In this document: one piece after another, positions 1 to 4,611 of the stretch
Layout: every line of letters begins with the position of its first letter
Position numbering within the stretch: the stretch's first letter is position 1
NCBI GenBank assembly: GCA_022361315.1
Contig: JAKSBB010001122.1
Coordinates: 1 to 5,222 of the forward strand
Length of the DNA stretch: 5,222 nucleotides
Direction of reading: 5' to 3'
Source of the DNA: Desulfobacterales bacterium
GTDB taxonomy: Bacteria; Desulfobacterota; Desulfobacteria; Desulfobacterales; Desulfobacteraceae
Translations under genes and position numbers: made by a program
The notes under the pieces: generated by a model
The model's input: the letters and a program-made list of their open reading frames with translations, nothing else
The model's database searches: none
Told to the model about the DNA's origin: nothing

Positions 1-1043
1 AGGCATTGGAAGAAAGCACAAAGACCCTTCAGAAAATCGGTCTTTCCCTGAGAATGGTACCGCTGAAGCCGCTGTTCAGCCGGATGCGACGTGTGGCCAG
101 GGATCTGGCCCTGAAGCAGAATAAAAAAATCAATTTTCTCGTTGAGGGTGAGCTGACGGAACTGGACAAAACCCTGGTGGACGGCCTGGCCGATCCCCTG
201 ATCCACATTATCCGCAACAGCATTGATCATGGTGTTGAAAACGACACCACCCTCCGGATACAGCGGGGAAAACCGGAAACGGCCACCGTTACCTTGAAAG
301 GATATCATGAGGGCGGCAGCCTTGTCATAGAGGTGGCCGATGACGGCGCCGGTATAGACAGGGAGCGGTTGCTGGAAAAAGCCACAAGTGCAGGCATCAT
401 AGATGATCCCGGACAGATGGATGATGCAGCCGTGCTCCACCTGATCTTTCACCCCGGCCTCAGCACAGCGGCAAAGGTTACGGATATTTCAGGGCGCGGG
501 GTGGGTATGGATGTGGTGAAAACCACAATATCCGAATTCAACGGCAGGATATCTCTGGCATCGGAACCGGGACAAGGCACCCGGGTTTCCATCAAGCTGC
601 CCCTGACCCTGGCCATTATGGACGGCATGATTATCACAAGTGGTTCCAACCCTTATGTGATCCCTGCCCTTTCCATCATCACCGCCCTCAGGCTGACACC
701 GGACATCCATGCCACTGCCATGGGTGGACACCCCTATATCAAATTTAGAGAAGCCATCATTCCCCTGGTGAATCTGAAGGACTTCATGAACCTGCCTGAC
801 GCAGAGGAAACGGCCGGCACACCTTCAGATCCCATTGTGGTTGTGGTGGAGGACGGCGGCCGATGGGCCGGATTGCTTGTGGATGAAGTCGTTGCCAAAC
901 AGAGTATTGTGCGAAAAAATCTTTCGGGAATGCTCAGTGAGGTACCCGGCATTTCAGGGGCAACGATCATGGCCGACGGCCGGGTTTGCCTGATTCTGGA
1001 TATTCAGGCCCTGGTGGGCGCGGCCCACGGGCAGGCGTTATAA
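1..1043 (+). CDS. cheA: Chemotaxis-type histidine kinase CheA, C-terminal part (5' end outside window)
   Basis: This is the C-terminal part of a CheA sensor kinase, which autophosphorylates in trans on an Hpt histidine and passes the phosphate to response regulators, in the cytoplasm beneath chemoreceptor arrays. The reading frame is open from the window edge (first full codon at 3), so the Hpt (P1) and regulator-binding (P2) domains are not visible. Numbering from the Leu codon at 6, residues 1-40 are the end of the dimerisation helix and linker. The HATPase domain follows, with the N box HIIRNSIDHGVE (67-78), G1 box VADDGAGID (110-118), F-box-like FHPGLST (148-154) and G2 box SGRGVGMD (162-169). 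The junction LPLTLAIMDG leads into a CheW-like (P5) domain, about 205-340, which couples to CheW and receptors. The gene ends normally at TAA 1041-1043. It converges on the minus-strand GGDEF gene. Family assignment is very secure. Which cellular output it controls (motility or another) cannot be told from here. Confidence 0.95.
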   Translation, partial: ALEESTKTLQKIGLSLRMVPLKPLFSRMRRVARDLALKQNKKINFLVEGELTELDKTLVDGLADPLIHIIRNSIDHGVENDTTLRIQRGKPETATVTLKGYHEGGSLVIEVADDGAGIDRERLLEKATSAGIIDDPGQMDDAAVLHLIFHPGLSTAAKVTDISGRGVGMDVVKTTISEFNGRISLASEPGQGTRVSIKLPLTLAIMDGMIITSGSNPYVIPALSIITALRLTPDIHATAMGGHPYIKFREAIIPLVNLKDFMNLPDAEETAGTPSDPIVVVVEDGGRWAGLLVDEVVAKQSIVRKNLSGMLSEVPGISGATIMADGRVCLILDIQALVGAAHGQAL

Positions 1044-1078
1044 CCCACGATTTAATTCTAAAGGTCGTAGATCTTCGA

Positions 1079-2773
1079 TCAGGAAGATTCAGCGAGAATC
1101 ACCCTGTCGCGGCCCTGCCCTTTGGCCTTGTAAAGGGCAATATCTGCCTGATGAATCATCCCTACCGTGGTACTCTGGCCGGCGGGAAGACCCGGTGACA
1201 GCATGGCGATACCAGCACTCAGCGTTACCCGGAAATTACCGTCGCCCGCTTCAAACTGATAGGCCTTCAGATTCTCCCGTATGCGGTTGCACATGCTTTG
1301 AGCCCCTTCCCGATCTGTATTCGGCAGGATCAGGGCAAATTCCTCTCCCCCGTATCTGCAGGCGATATCGTATTTCCGGACTGCCGCAAGGATGATGCCC
1401 GCAACGGTTTTAAGCACCTGGTCTCCCACGGCATGACCATAGGTATCGTTGATCCCCTTGAAATGATCCAGATCGATCAGGCACAGTGCCAGGTCAGTGT
1501 TATACCGGTCCGTCCCTGAAGTTTCCCGGTCAAATGCCTCGTCGAAATACCGCCGGTTATAGAGACCTGTGAGTTCATCCTTGGTGGACAGATCCCCCAT
1601 GACCAGCATGGCCTTTTCCTTATCCCGGTTCAGATTATGACGTTCCAGGCTGAACTCCACAGACTCCACCAGACTTTTCCTGTCCAGACGGGCCTTTGAT
1701 AAATAGTCGCTGACCCCTTTTCTAAAAAGCTGAGACGCGGTAACTTCGCTGCCGTGGCCCGTCAATACCACCACGGGAATGTTCAGATGCTCCTCGTTCA
1801 TAAACTCAAGAAGGTCAAAGGCATCGCCGTCCGGCAGAATATAATCCAGAAGAATCAGATCCACGGAAAGACGTTTGACCATCACCTTGGCCGCTTCAAT
1901 GGTATCTGCATGGTGGATTTCCCGCTGGCTGCCGTAGGTCAGCATGCGGCGAACCATCCGGTAGCAGGCGTGGTCGTCTTCCACACAGAGGATCCGCTCC
2001 TGCTGGTGGATATCAATAATATCTTTCCCACCGGTGTAATCCTTTTTCACCACATGCTTCACCTTCTGAATCTTCTTGATGATATCTGAAATCCGTGAAC
2101 CGGCTTCGGATATCTTCCGGATTCTTCCCTGCATTTTCTCCGGATCATCCAGATCCATTTCCAGAAGCTCAATATTCCCAAGAAGAATCATCAGGGGCTG
2201 GTTCAGCTCATGGGCAGTGGCCCCGGCCATCTGCAGCAGCACCTTAAGCCGTTCTTCTTCAATCACGGCTTTGTGCTGGGCCAGAATTTTCTCGTTGGCC
2301 TTCCTCAGCTCATCTTCAACCGCCTTACGCTGTTCAAGCTCATTCAGGGCCTTTTGCTGGACTTTTCTGTAGTCCATGATTCTGTAGGACAATTCCGTGA
2401 GATCCGTTACGGCAAATAAGGCATAGAATCCTGTGCCGTCCTTTTTAGGGACCCGGGAAACCGTGGTTTGCAGAATTCTGGACTTACCGTTGGGAAGGGC
2501 ACAGGGGAAAAGTCGGCCATGGAGCTGGGAGGAAAAAATGGCGGGCGGGCCGCCTGCGAGAATCGGATCGATCCTGGCCGTATACCGCTCTTCCATGAAA
2601 TGGGGGTACACCTGGCCGAGTGGATGTCCGCACACCTCGTTGCTGTCCTTCTTCGTCCAGGTCCGGAGGCAGGAATTCCAAAAAACGATCTCATAGGCCG
2701 CATTGATGACACAGATGCCCACCGGAAGATTGTCCAGCAGGTAAAAATCGTCTTCAACAACGGAAAATTCCAT
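1079..2773 (-). CDS. PAS-DHp-REC-GGDEF hybrid protein, predicted diguanylate cyclase without a kinase ATPase domain
   Basis: This 564-residue protein is predicted to make c-di-GMP from two GTP. Domains in order: a PAS sensor (about 8-125); a charged coiled coil (about 130-175); a HisKA-like DHp helix pair (about 175-245) with the phospho-acceptor motif AHELNQPL, His188; a receiver (about 259-378) with acidic pocket E265-D267, phospho-site D310, T338 and K360; and a GGDEF domain (about 393-562). The cyclase has the DELTGLYNRR motif (399-408), metal-site D434/D436, signature RYGGEEF (473-479), and an RxxD inhibitory site (R466-D469) exactly five residues before GGEEF. No HATPase domain lies between DHp and REC, and no transmembrane segment is seen, so it should be cytoplasmic. 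The start is ATG with AGGGA seven bases upstream, 14 bp after the cheC-like stop, so the genes are probably cotranscribed. Activity control by REC phosphorylation is inferred from PleD/WspR-type enzymes. Confidence 0.92.
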   Translation of the reverse strand: MEFSVVEDDFYLLDNLPVGICVINAAYEIVFWNSCLRTWTKKDSNEVCGHPLGQVYPHFMEERYTARIDPILAGGPPAIFSSQLHGRLFPCALPNGKSRILQTTVSRVPKKDGTGFYALFAVTDLTELSYRIMDYRKVQQKALNELEQRKAVEDELRKANEKILAQHKAVIEEERLKVLLQMAGATAHELNQPLMILLGNIELLEMDLDDPEKMQGRIRKISEAGSRISDIIKKIQKVKHVVKKDYTGGKDIIDIHQQERILCVEDDHACYRMVRRMLTYGSQREIHHADTIEAAKVMVKRLSVDLILLDYILPDGDAFDLLEFMNEEHLNIPVVVLTGHGSEVTASQLFRKGVSDYLSKARLDRKSLVESVEFSLERHNLNRDKEKAMLVMGDLSTKDELTGLYNRRYFDEAFDRETSGTDRYNTDLALCLIDLDHFKGINDTYGHAVGDQVLKTVAGIILAAVRKYDIACRYGGEEFALILPNTDREGAQSMCNRIRENLKAYQFEAGDGNFRVTLSAGIAMLSPGLPAGQSTTVGMIHQADIALYKAKGQGRDRVILAESS

Positions 2774-2787
2774 AGTACAGTCCCTAA

Positions 2788-3402
2788 TTAAAGTCCCTCG
2801 GTCATTTCAATCAACCGGTCAAGTGCACCGAACTCAAAAAACAGGATGATATCCCCGTCCACATCCAGCTTTTCGATCAGAAACCTGGTTTTGGCCAGCA
2901 AAACAGTCATTTCGGGGGCCACACCTCTATCCAGAAAGATATTCTCCGACAGATCCTCAATGTATTCCGGTACCGAATAGTTAAAATGGGATGAAAAGAT
3001 GTTGGAGATGGATCCCATAACTCCATTTAACACAACATTGCCGATTTCGCAAAGGGTACCCGAACGGATGGAGTCAACGTCCATATCCTGCGGTGCTTCT
3101 CCCACCAGGGTATCCACAAGGGTCATGGCCGTTTCCGAGGGAAACATGAGTTCAGCACTGCCGGAAAATTCGCCTTCAAATTTCAGGGCGACCATGGAAA
3201 GCTTTTCGGAATTCAAGGTGGCAATCTCGTCTGCCAGTTCGTCCATGCTCATAAGCTTCAGCCGCGGCACCTGCAGCACGATATGGGAGGACAGCATGGT
3301 ATTTAGGATGGCGGCACCTTTTCCCACACCAATATTGATCAATTCCCGAAGGGCTTCAATCTGCCGGTCTGACACGAGTTTCGGATGACTTGTGGGCTTC
3401 AC
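2788..3402 (-). CDS. CheC-family response-regulator phosphatase
   Basis: This 204-residue protein belongs to the CheC/CheX/FliY family, cytoplasmic phosphatases that speed dephosphorylation of CheY-type receivers. The family active-site pattern is E-x2-N-x22-P, usually with D or S four residues before the E. Two copies are present: E20/N23/P46 and E119/N122/P145, with the 22-residue spacing exact in both. Two sites and about 200 residues match CheC rather than the single-site CheX. The usual D/S is replaced by E16 in copy 1 and G115 in copy 2. I choose the GTG at 3400-3402: GGAGGA lies five bases upstream, and the family homology begins just after it. A longer in-frame ATG at 3495 would add 31 low-complexity residues that overlap the receiver gene. 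The gene sits 2 bp after the receiver stop, a typical translationally coupled pair, so that receiver is the likely substrate (inference). No cheD is visible beside it. Confidence 0.88.
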   Translation of the reverse strand: MKPTSHPKLVSDRQIEALRELINIGVGKGAAILNTMLSSHIVLQVPRLKLMSMDELADEIATLNSEKLSMVALKFEGEFSGSAELMFPSETAMTLVDTLVGEAPQDMDVDSIRSGTLCEIGNVVLNGVMGSISNIFSSHFNYSVPEYIEDLSENIFLDRGVAPEMTVLLAKTRFLIEKLDVDGDIILFFEFGALDRLIEMTEGL

Positions 3403-3404
3403 GT

Positions 3405-3764
3405 CTATCCTCCGAGTACCGATGTGATCAGTTCCTTGAGTTCCGTTTCCTGTGGCGGTTTGTTTAAAAACCCCGCCGCTCCCAGAGCCAGGCATTTTTC
3501 CCGGGCCGTGTCCTGAATATCAGCCGTACAGACCAGAACCGGAATCTGGTTTCCCGTTTCTGCCAGACGTGTGAGAACCCCATACCCGTCCATTTCGGGC
3601 ATCAGCAGGTCCAGCAGGATGCAGTCCGGATTTTCAGTGCCCACCATCTCAAGGCCCAGGCTCCCGTTTTCAGCCTCTATAACGGTATGCCCCATGGCAG
3701 ATACCATTCCGGATAACCCCCGTCTGGTCAGCCATGAATCATCAATTAATAATAGTTTTGCCAT
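3405..3764 (-). CDS. Single-domain CheY-like response regulator
   Basis: This 119-residue protein is a lone receiver domain with no output domain. Conserved positions are all present: acidic pocket D8/D9 (after the first strand LLLID), phospho-acceptor D52 in ILLDLLMPEMDG, switch residue T80 in VCTA, and K102 in the NKPP motif, so it should be phosphorylatable. It would act as a diffusible phospho-signal, by binding a target protein or as a phosphate sink. I choose the ATG at 3762-3764, which starts directly on the first receiver strand and has GGGAG ten bases upstream. An in-frame ATG at 3791 would add nine residues (MKIAGRRLL) and has no clear ribosome binding site. It is the first gene of the minus-strand cluster, with a CheC homologue 2 bp downstream. 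Likely phosphodonors are a CheA or an orphan kinase; the sequence does not decide between them. It might be named cheY, but a motor-binding role is not shown. Confidence 0.9.
   Translation of the reverse strand: MAKLLLIDDSWLTRRGLSGMVSAMGHTVIEAENGSLGLEMVGTENPDCILLDLLMPEMDGYGVLTRLAETGNQIPVLVCTADIQDTAREKCLALGAAGFLNKPPQETELKELITSVLGG
3408..3413 (-). promoter_or_regulatory. Ribosome binding site of the cheC-like gene, inside the receiver gene
   Basis: The minus strand reads GGAGGA TAGAC GTG. The strong Shine-Dalgarno is formed by the last two Gly codons of the receiver gene, the next three bases are its TAG stop, and the GTG start follows 5 nt after the motif. This decides the start of the downstream gene and suggests translational coupling of receiver and phosphatase. 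Confidence 0.8.
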
Positions 3765-3791
3765 AAGTAAACGTCTCCCGGCAATTTTCAT

Positions 3792-3808
3792 AAATCCGAG
3801 TCGGATTT
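3792..3808. repeat. Inverted repeat in the leader of the receiver-cheC-GGDEF cluster
   Basis: AAATCCG AGT CGGATTT is a perfect 7 bp inverted repeat with a 3 nt loop. It lies about 28 bp upstream of the chosen receiver start, downstream of the candidate promoter, so it would be in the mRNA leader. On the plus strand it is followed by two more T (a five-T run in all), but no plus-strand gene ends nearby, which makes a terminator role on that strand unlikely. An operator or a leader hairpin is possible. Confidence 0.45.
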
Positions 3809-3809
3809 T

Positions 3810-3840
3810 TAGCGTAAATTACGTAGCGTAAGCAGCGTGA
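3810..3840. repeat. Short direct repeats (TAGCGTAA) with an embedded palindrome
   Basis: TAGCGTAA occurs at 3810-3817 and again at 3824-3831 (14 bp period), and a degenerate AGCGTGA follows at 3834-3840. The palindrome CGTAAATTACG (3813-3823) is nested between the first two copies. Spaced short repeats upstream of a signalling cluster can be regulator sites, but nothing here identifies a regulator. Confidence 0.4.
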
Positions 3841-3874
3841 ACAGCCTAAGCGATGTTTGTGAACTGTGGGCGCA

Positions 3875-3903
3875 ATACTACCCATTTTTGCCTATGGATT
3901 CAA
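3875..3903 (-). promoter_or_regulatory. Candidate sigma70-type promoter for the receiver-cheC-GGDEF cluster
   Basis: On the minus strand, TTGAAT (3898-3903) is separated by exactly 17 bp from TAGTAT (3875-3880). Each hexamer matches 4 of 6 consensus bases. Transcription would start near 3868, giving a leader of about 100 nt that contains the inverted and direct repeats at 3792-3840. The match is moderate, and another promoter or readthrough from the gene upstream is possible. Confidence 0.35.
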
Positions 3904-3918
3904 GGAAAAAGAGATGAA

Positions 3919-3942
3919 AAACCGGTAAATTTCAAACGGTTT
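3919..3942 (-). terminator. Weak candidate terminator after the small membrane protein gene
   Basis: On the minus strand AAACCG and CGGTTT form a 6 bp stem around a 12 nt loop, about 38 nt past the membrane protein's stop codon. The descending arm runs into a five-T stretch ending TTTTTC. The stem is short and only half GC, so termination would be inefficient at best. It lies just upstream of the candidate promoter at 3875-3903. Confidence 0.3.
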
Positions 3943-3980
3943 AATAAATCGCGCCCGGGACCTCCCCCATGGGAAACAGA

Positions 3981-4307
3981 CTACAACACCCACTTAATTA
4001 GAGAGTCCACCACGGTAATCAGGATCGCCGCCACAATGGTGGTCAAAAAATCCTTGATTTCAAAATCAGCCATCATCTTATCCGTTAGCCAGAGCATAAA
4101 GCCATTGATCACCAGTTTAAACAGGCCGAAAGTGATGATGATCAACGGCAGGGAAAGCAGCACCAGCAGCCATCCGGTGAAAAAATTGATCAGGGAATAG
4201 ACGATGGCCACAACCACGGCGGTGAAAAAATTTTTTACCCGGATGCCGGGGAGCATCTGGGCCACAAGAAATACAGCAACACTCAGGATAAGTATATTCA
4301 CGATCAT
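3981..4307 (-). CDS. Small four-helix membrane protein, YvlD / phage holin 4-2 family
   Basis: This 108-residue, very hydrophobic protein has four predicted membrane segments, at about 2-20, 28-44, 46-71 and 87-105. The central stretch LPLIIITFGLFKLVINGF (53-70) matches the Pro...GLF...IN pattern I recognise from the YvlD / 'phage holin family 4' group (Pfam Phage_holin_4_2). Despite the name, members are mostly chromosomal inner-membrane proteins of unknown function, and no phage genes lie nearby, so I do not call it a lysis holin. The start is the ATG at 4305-4307, with GGAGGT nine bases upstream. The frame stays open to an ATG at 4472, but those 55 extra residues have no ribosome binding site and are not family-like. 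It appears monocistronic, with its own candidate promoter at 4443-4472 and a weak terminator before the receiver cluster. The four-helix topology is clear; the family name is recognition from memory. Confidence 0.82.
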   Translation of the reverse strand: MIVNILILSVAVFLVAQMLPGIRVKNFFTAVVVAIVYSLINFFTGWLLVLLSLPLIIITFGLFKLVINGFMLWLTDKMMADFEIKDFLTTIVAAILITVVDSLIKWVL

Positions 4308-4385
4308 ATCGGTAACACCTCCGTTGTTAATAATTTTCTCGACCATTTTATATCGCAGATGGGCGCTAAAATCGACCGGATTACA

Positions 4386-4415
4386 CCGGGCCAGCCAAAA
4401 ATTTATGAAGCCCGG
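4386..4415. repeat. GC-rich inverted repeat in the leader of the membrane protein gene
   Basis: CCGGGC (4386-4391) and GCCCGG (4410-4415) pair perfectly around an 18 nt AT-rich loop. It lies about 80 bp upstream of the membrane protein start, within its predicted 5' leader. There is no T-run after it on the minus strand, so an intrinsic terminator is not supported. Confidence 0.4.
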
Positions 4416-4442
4416 CCCCCCCAGAAAATGATTGCAGAGAAT

Positions 4443-4472
4443 AATATAAATTTTACTTGAGATTCTAATCAA
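4443..4472 (-). promoter_or_regulatory. Candidate promoter for the small membrane protein gene
   Basis: On the minus strand TTGATT (4467-4472, 4 of 6 consensus) and TATATT (4443-4448, 5 of 6) are 18 bp apart. Transcription would start near 4436, leaving a leader of about 130 nt. The site overlaps the plus-strand ppaC promoter candidate, so the two polymerases could compete. Confidence 0.35.
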
Positions 4473-4485
4473 TTAATCTTATAAG
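4457..4485 (+). promoter_or_regulatory. Candidate sigma70-type promoter for ppaC
   Basis: TTGAGA (4457-4462, 5 of 6 consensus bases) and TATAAG (4480-4485, 5 of 6) are separated by exactly 17 bp, the best promoter match in the window. Transcription would begin near 4492, giving a leader of about 120 nt. A second, weaker possibility nearer the gene is TTGCCC (4552-4557) with TATGTA (4574-4579). Confidence 0.55.
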
Positions 4486-4492
4486 ACACAGT

Positions 4493-4516
4493 TGAAATTT
4501 CATACTATGAATTTCA
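4493..4516. repeat. Near-perfect inverted repeat at the predicted ppaC transcription start
   Basis: TGAAATTTCATA (4493-4504) and TATGAATTTCA (4506-4516) are inverted copies around one base, differing by one extra T in the left arm. It begins at about the predicted +1 of the ppaC promoter candidate, a usual position for a repressor operator, or it could be a hairpin at the 5' end of the mRNA. Confidence 0.45.
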
Positions 4517-4546
4517 GATGATCACCGCCGTGTGATTATCTACACA

Positions 4547-4570
4547 GATGATTGCCCAAGAGGAATCATC
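4547..4570. repeat. Inverted repeat in the ppaC leader
   Basis: GATGATT (4547-4553) and AATCATC (4564-4570) are a perfect 7 bp inverted repeat with a 10 nt loop, about 40 bp before the ppaC start. There is no T-run directly after it, so it is not a convincing terminator or attenuator. Confidence 0.4.
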
Positions 4571-4611
4571 AAATATGTATAAACAAGATAACAACTTTTT
4601 TAGGAGGTTTT

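Larger units (their letters stand above)
4308..4611. other. Divergent intergenic region between the membrane protein gene and ppaC
   Basis: This is about 304 bp without a credible coding region. The frames that cross it are extensions or shadows lacking ribosome binding sites. It is AT-rich in the middle (about 4440-4490) and holds back-to-back candidate promoters, a GC-rich inverted repeat on the membrane protein side (4386-4415), a 10 bp palindrome TCTTATAAGA (4477-4486), and two further inverted repeats on the ppaC side (4493-4516 and 4547-4570). No riboswitch fold was recognised. Confidence 0.7.

Noticed and set aside
1044..1078. Possible bidirectional terminator between cheA and the GGDEF gene
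   Set aside because: The 35 bp gap contains GATC-type short symmetry near its end but no stem followed by a T-run that would support a terminator on either strand.
1754..2419. Several plus-strand open frames antisense to the PAS-DHp-REC-GGDEF gene
   Set aside because: The minus-strand frame has clear domains over its whole length; the antisense frames have none and overlap one another.
3403..3495. N-terminal extension of the cheC-like frame starting at ATG 3495
   Set aside because: It overlaps the receiver gene, has no family resemblance, and a strong Shine-Dalgarno points to GTG 3402 instead.
3792..3810. Plus-strand intrinsic terminator (hairpin then five T)
   Set aside because: No plus-strand gene ends upstream of it, and the stem has only three GC pairs; kept as an inverted repeat only.
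3853..4200. Plus-strand open frame of 115 codons
   Set aside because: Most of it is antisense to the membrane protein gene, it has no recognisable domain or ribosome binding site, and its composition is that of a shadow frame.
4308..4472. 55-residue N-terminal extension of the small membrane protein frame
   Set aside because: There is no ribosome binding site at the upstream ATG; GGAGGT nine bases before the ATG at 4307 fits the family start; and the candidate minus-strand promoter overlaps the extension's start.
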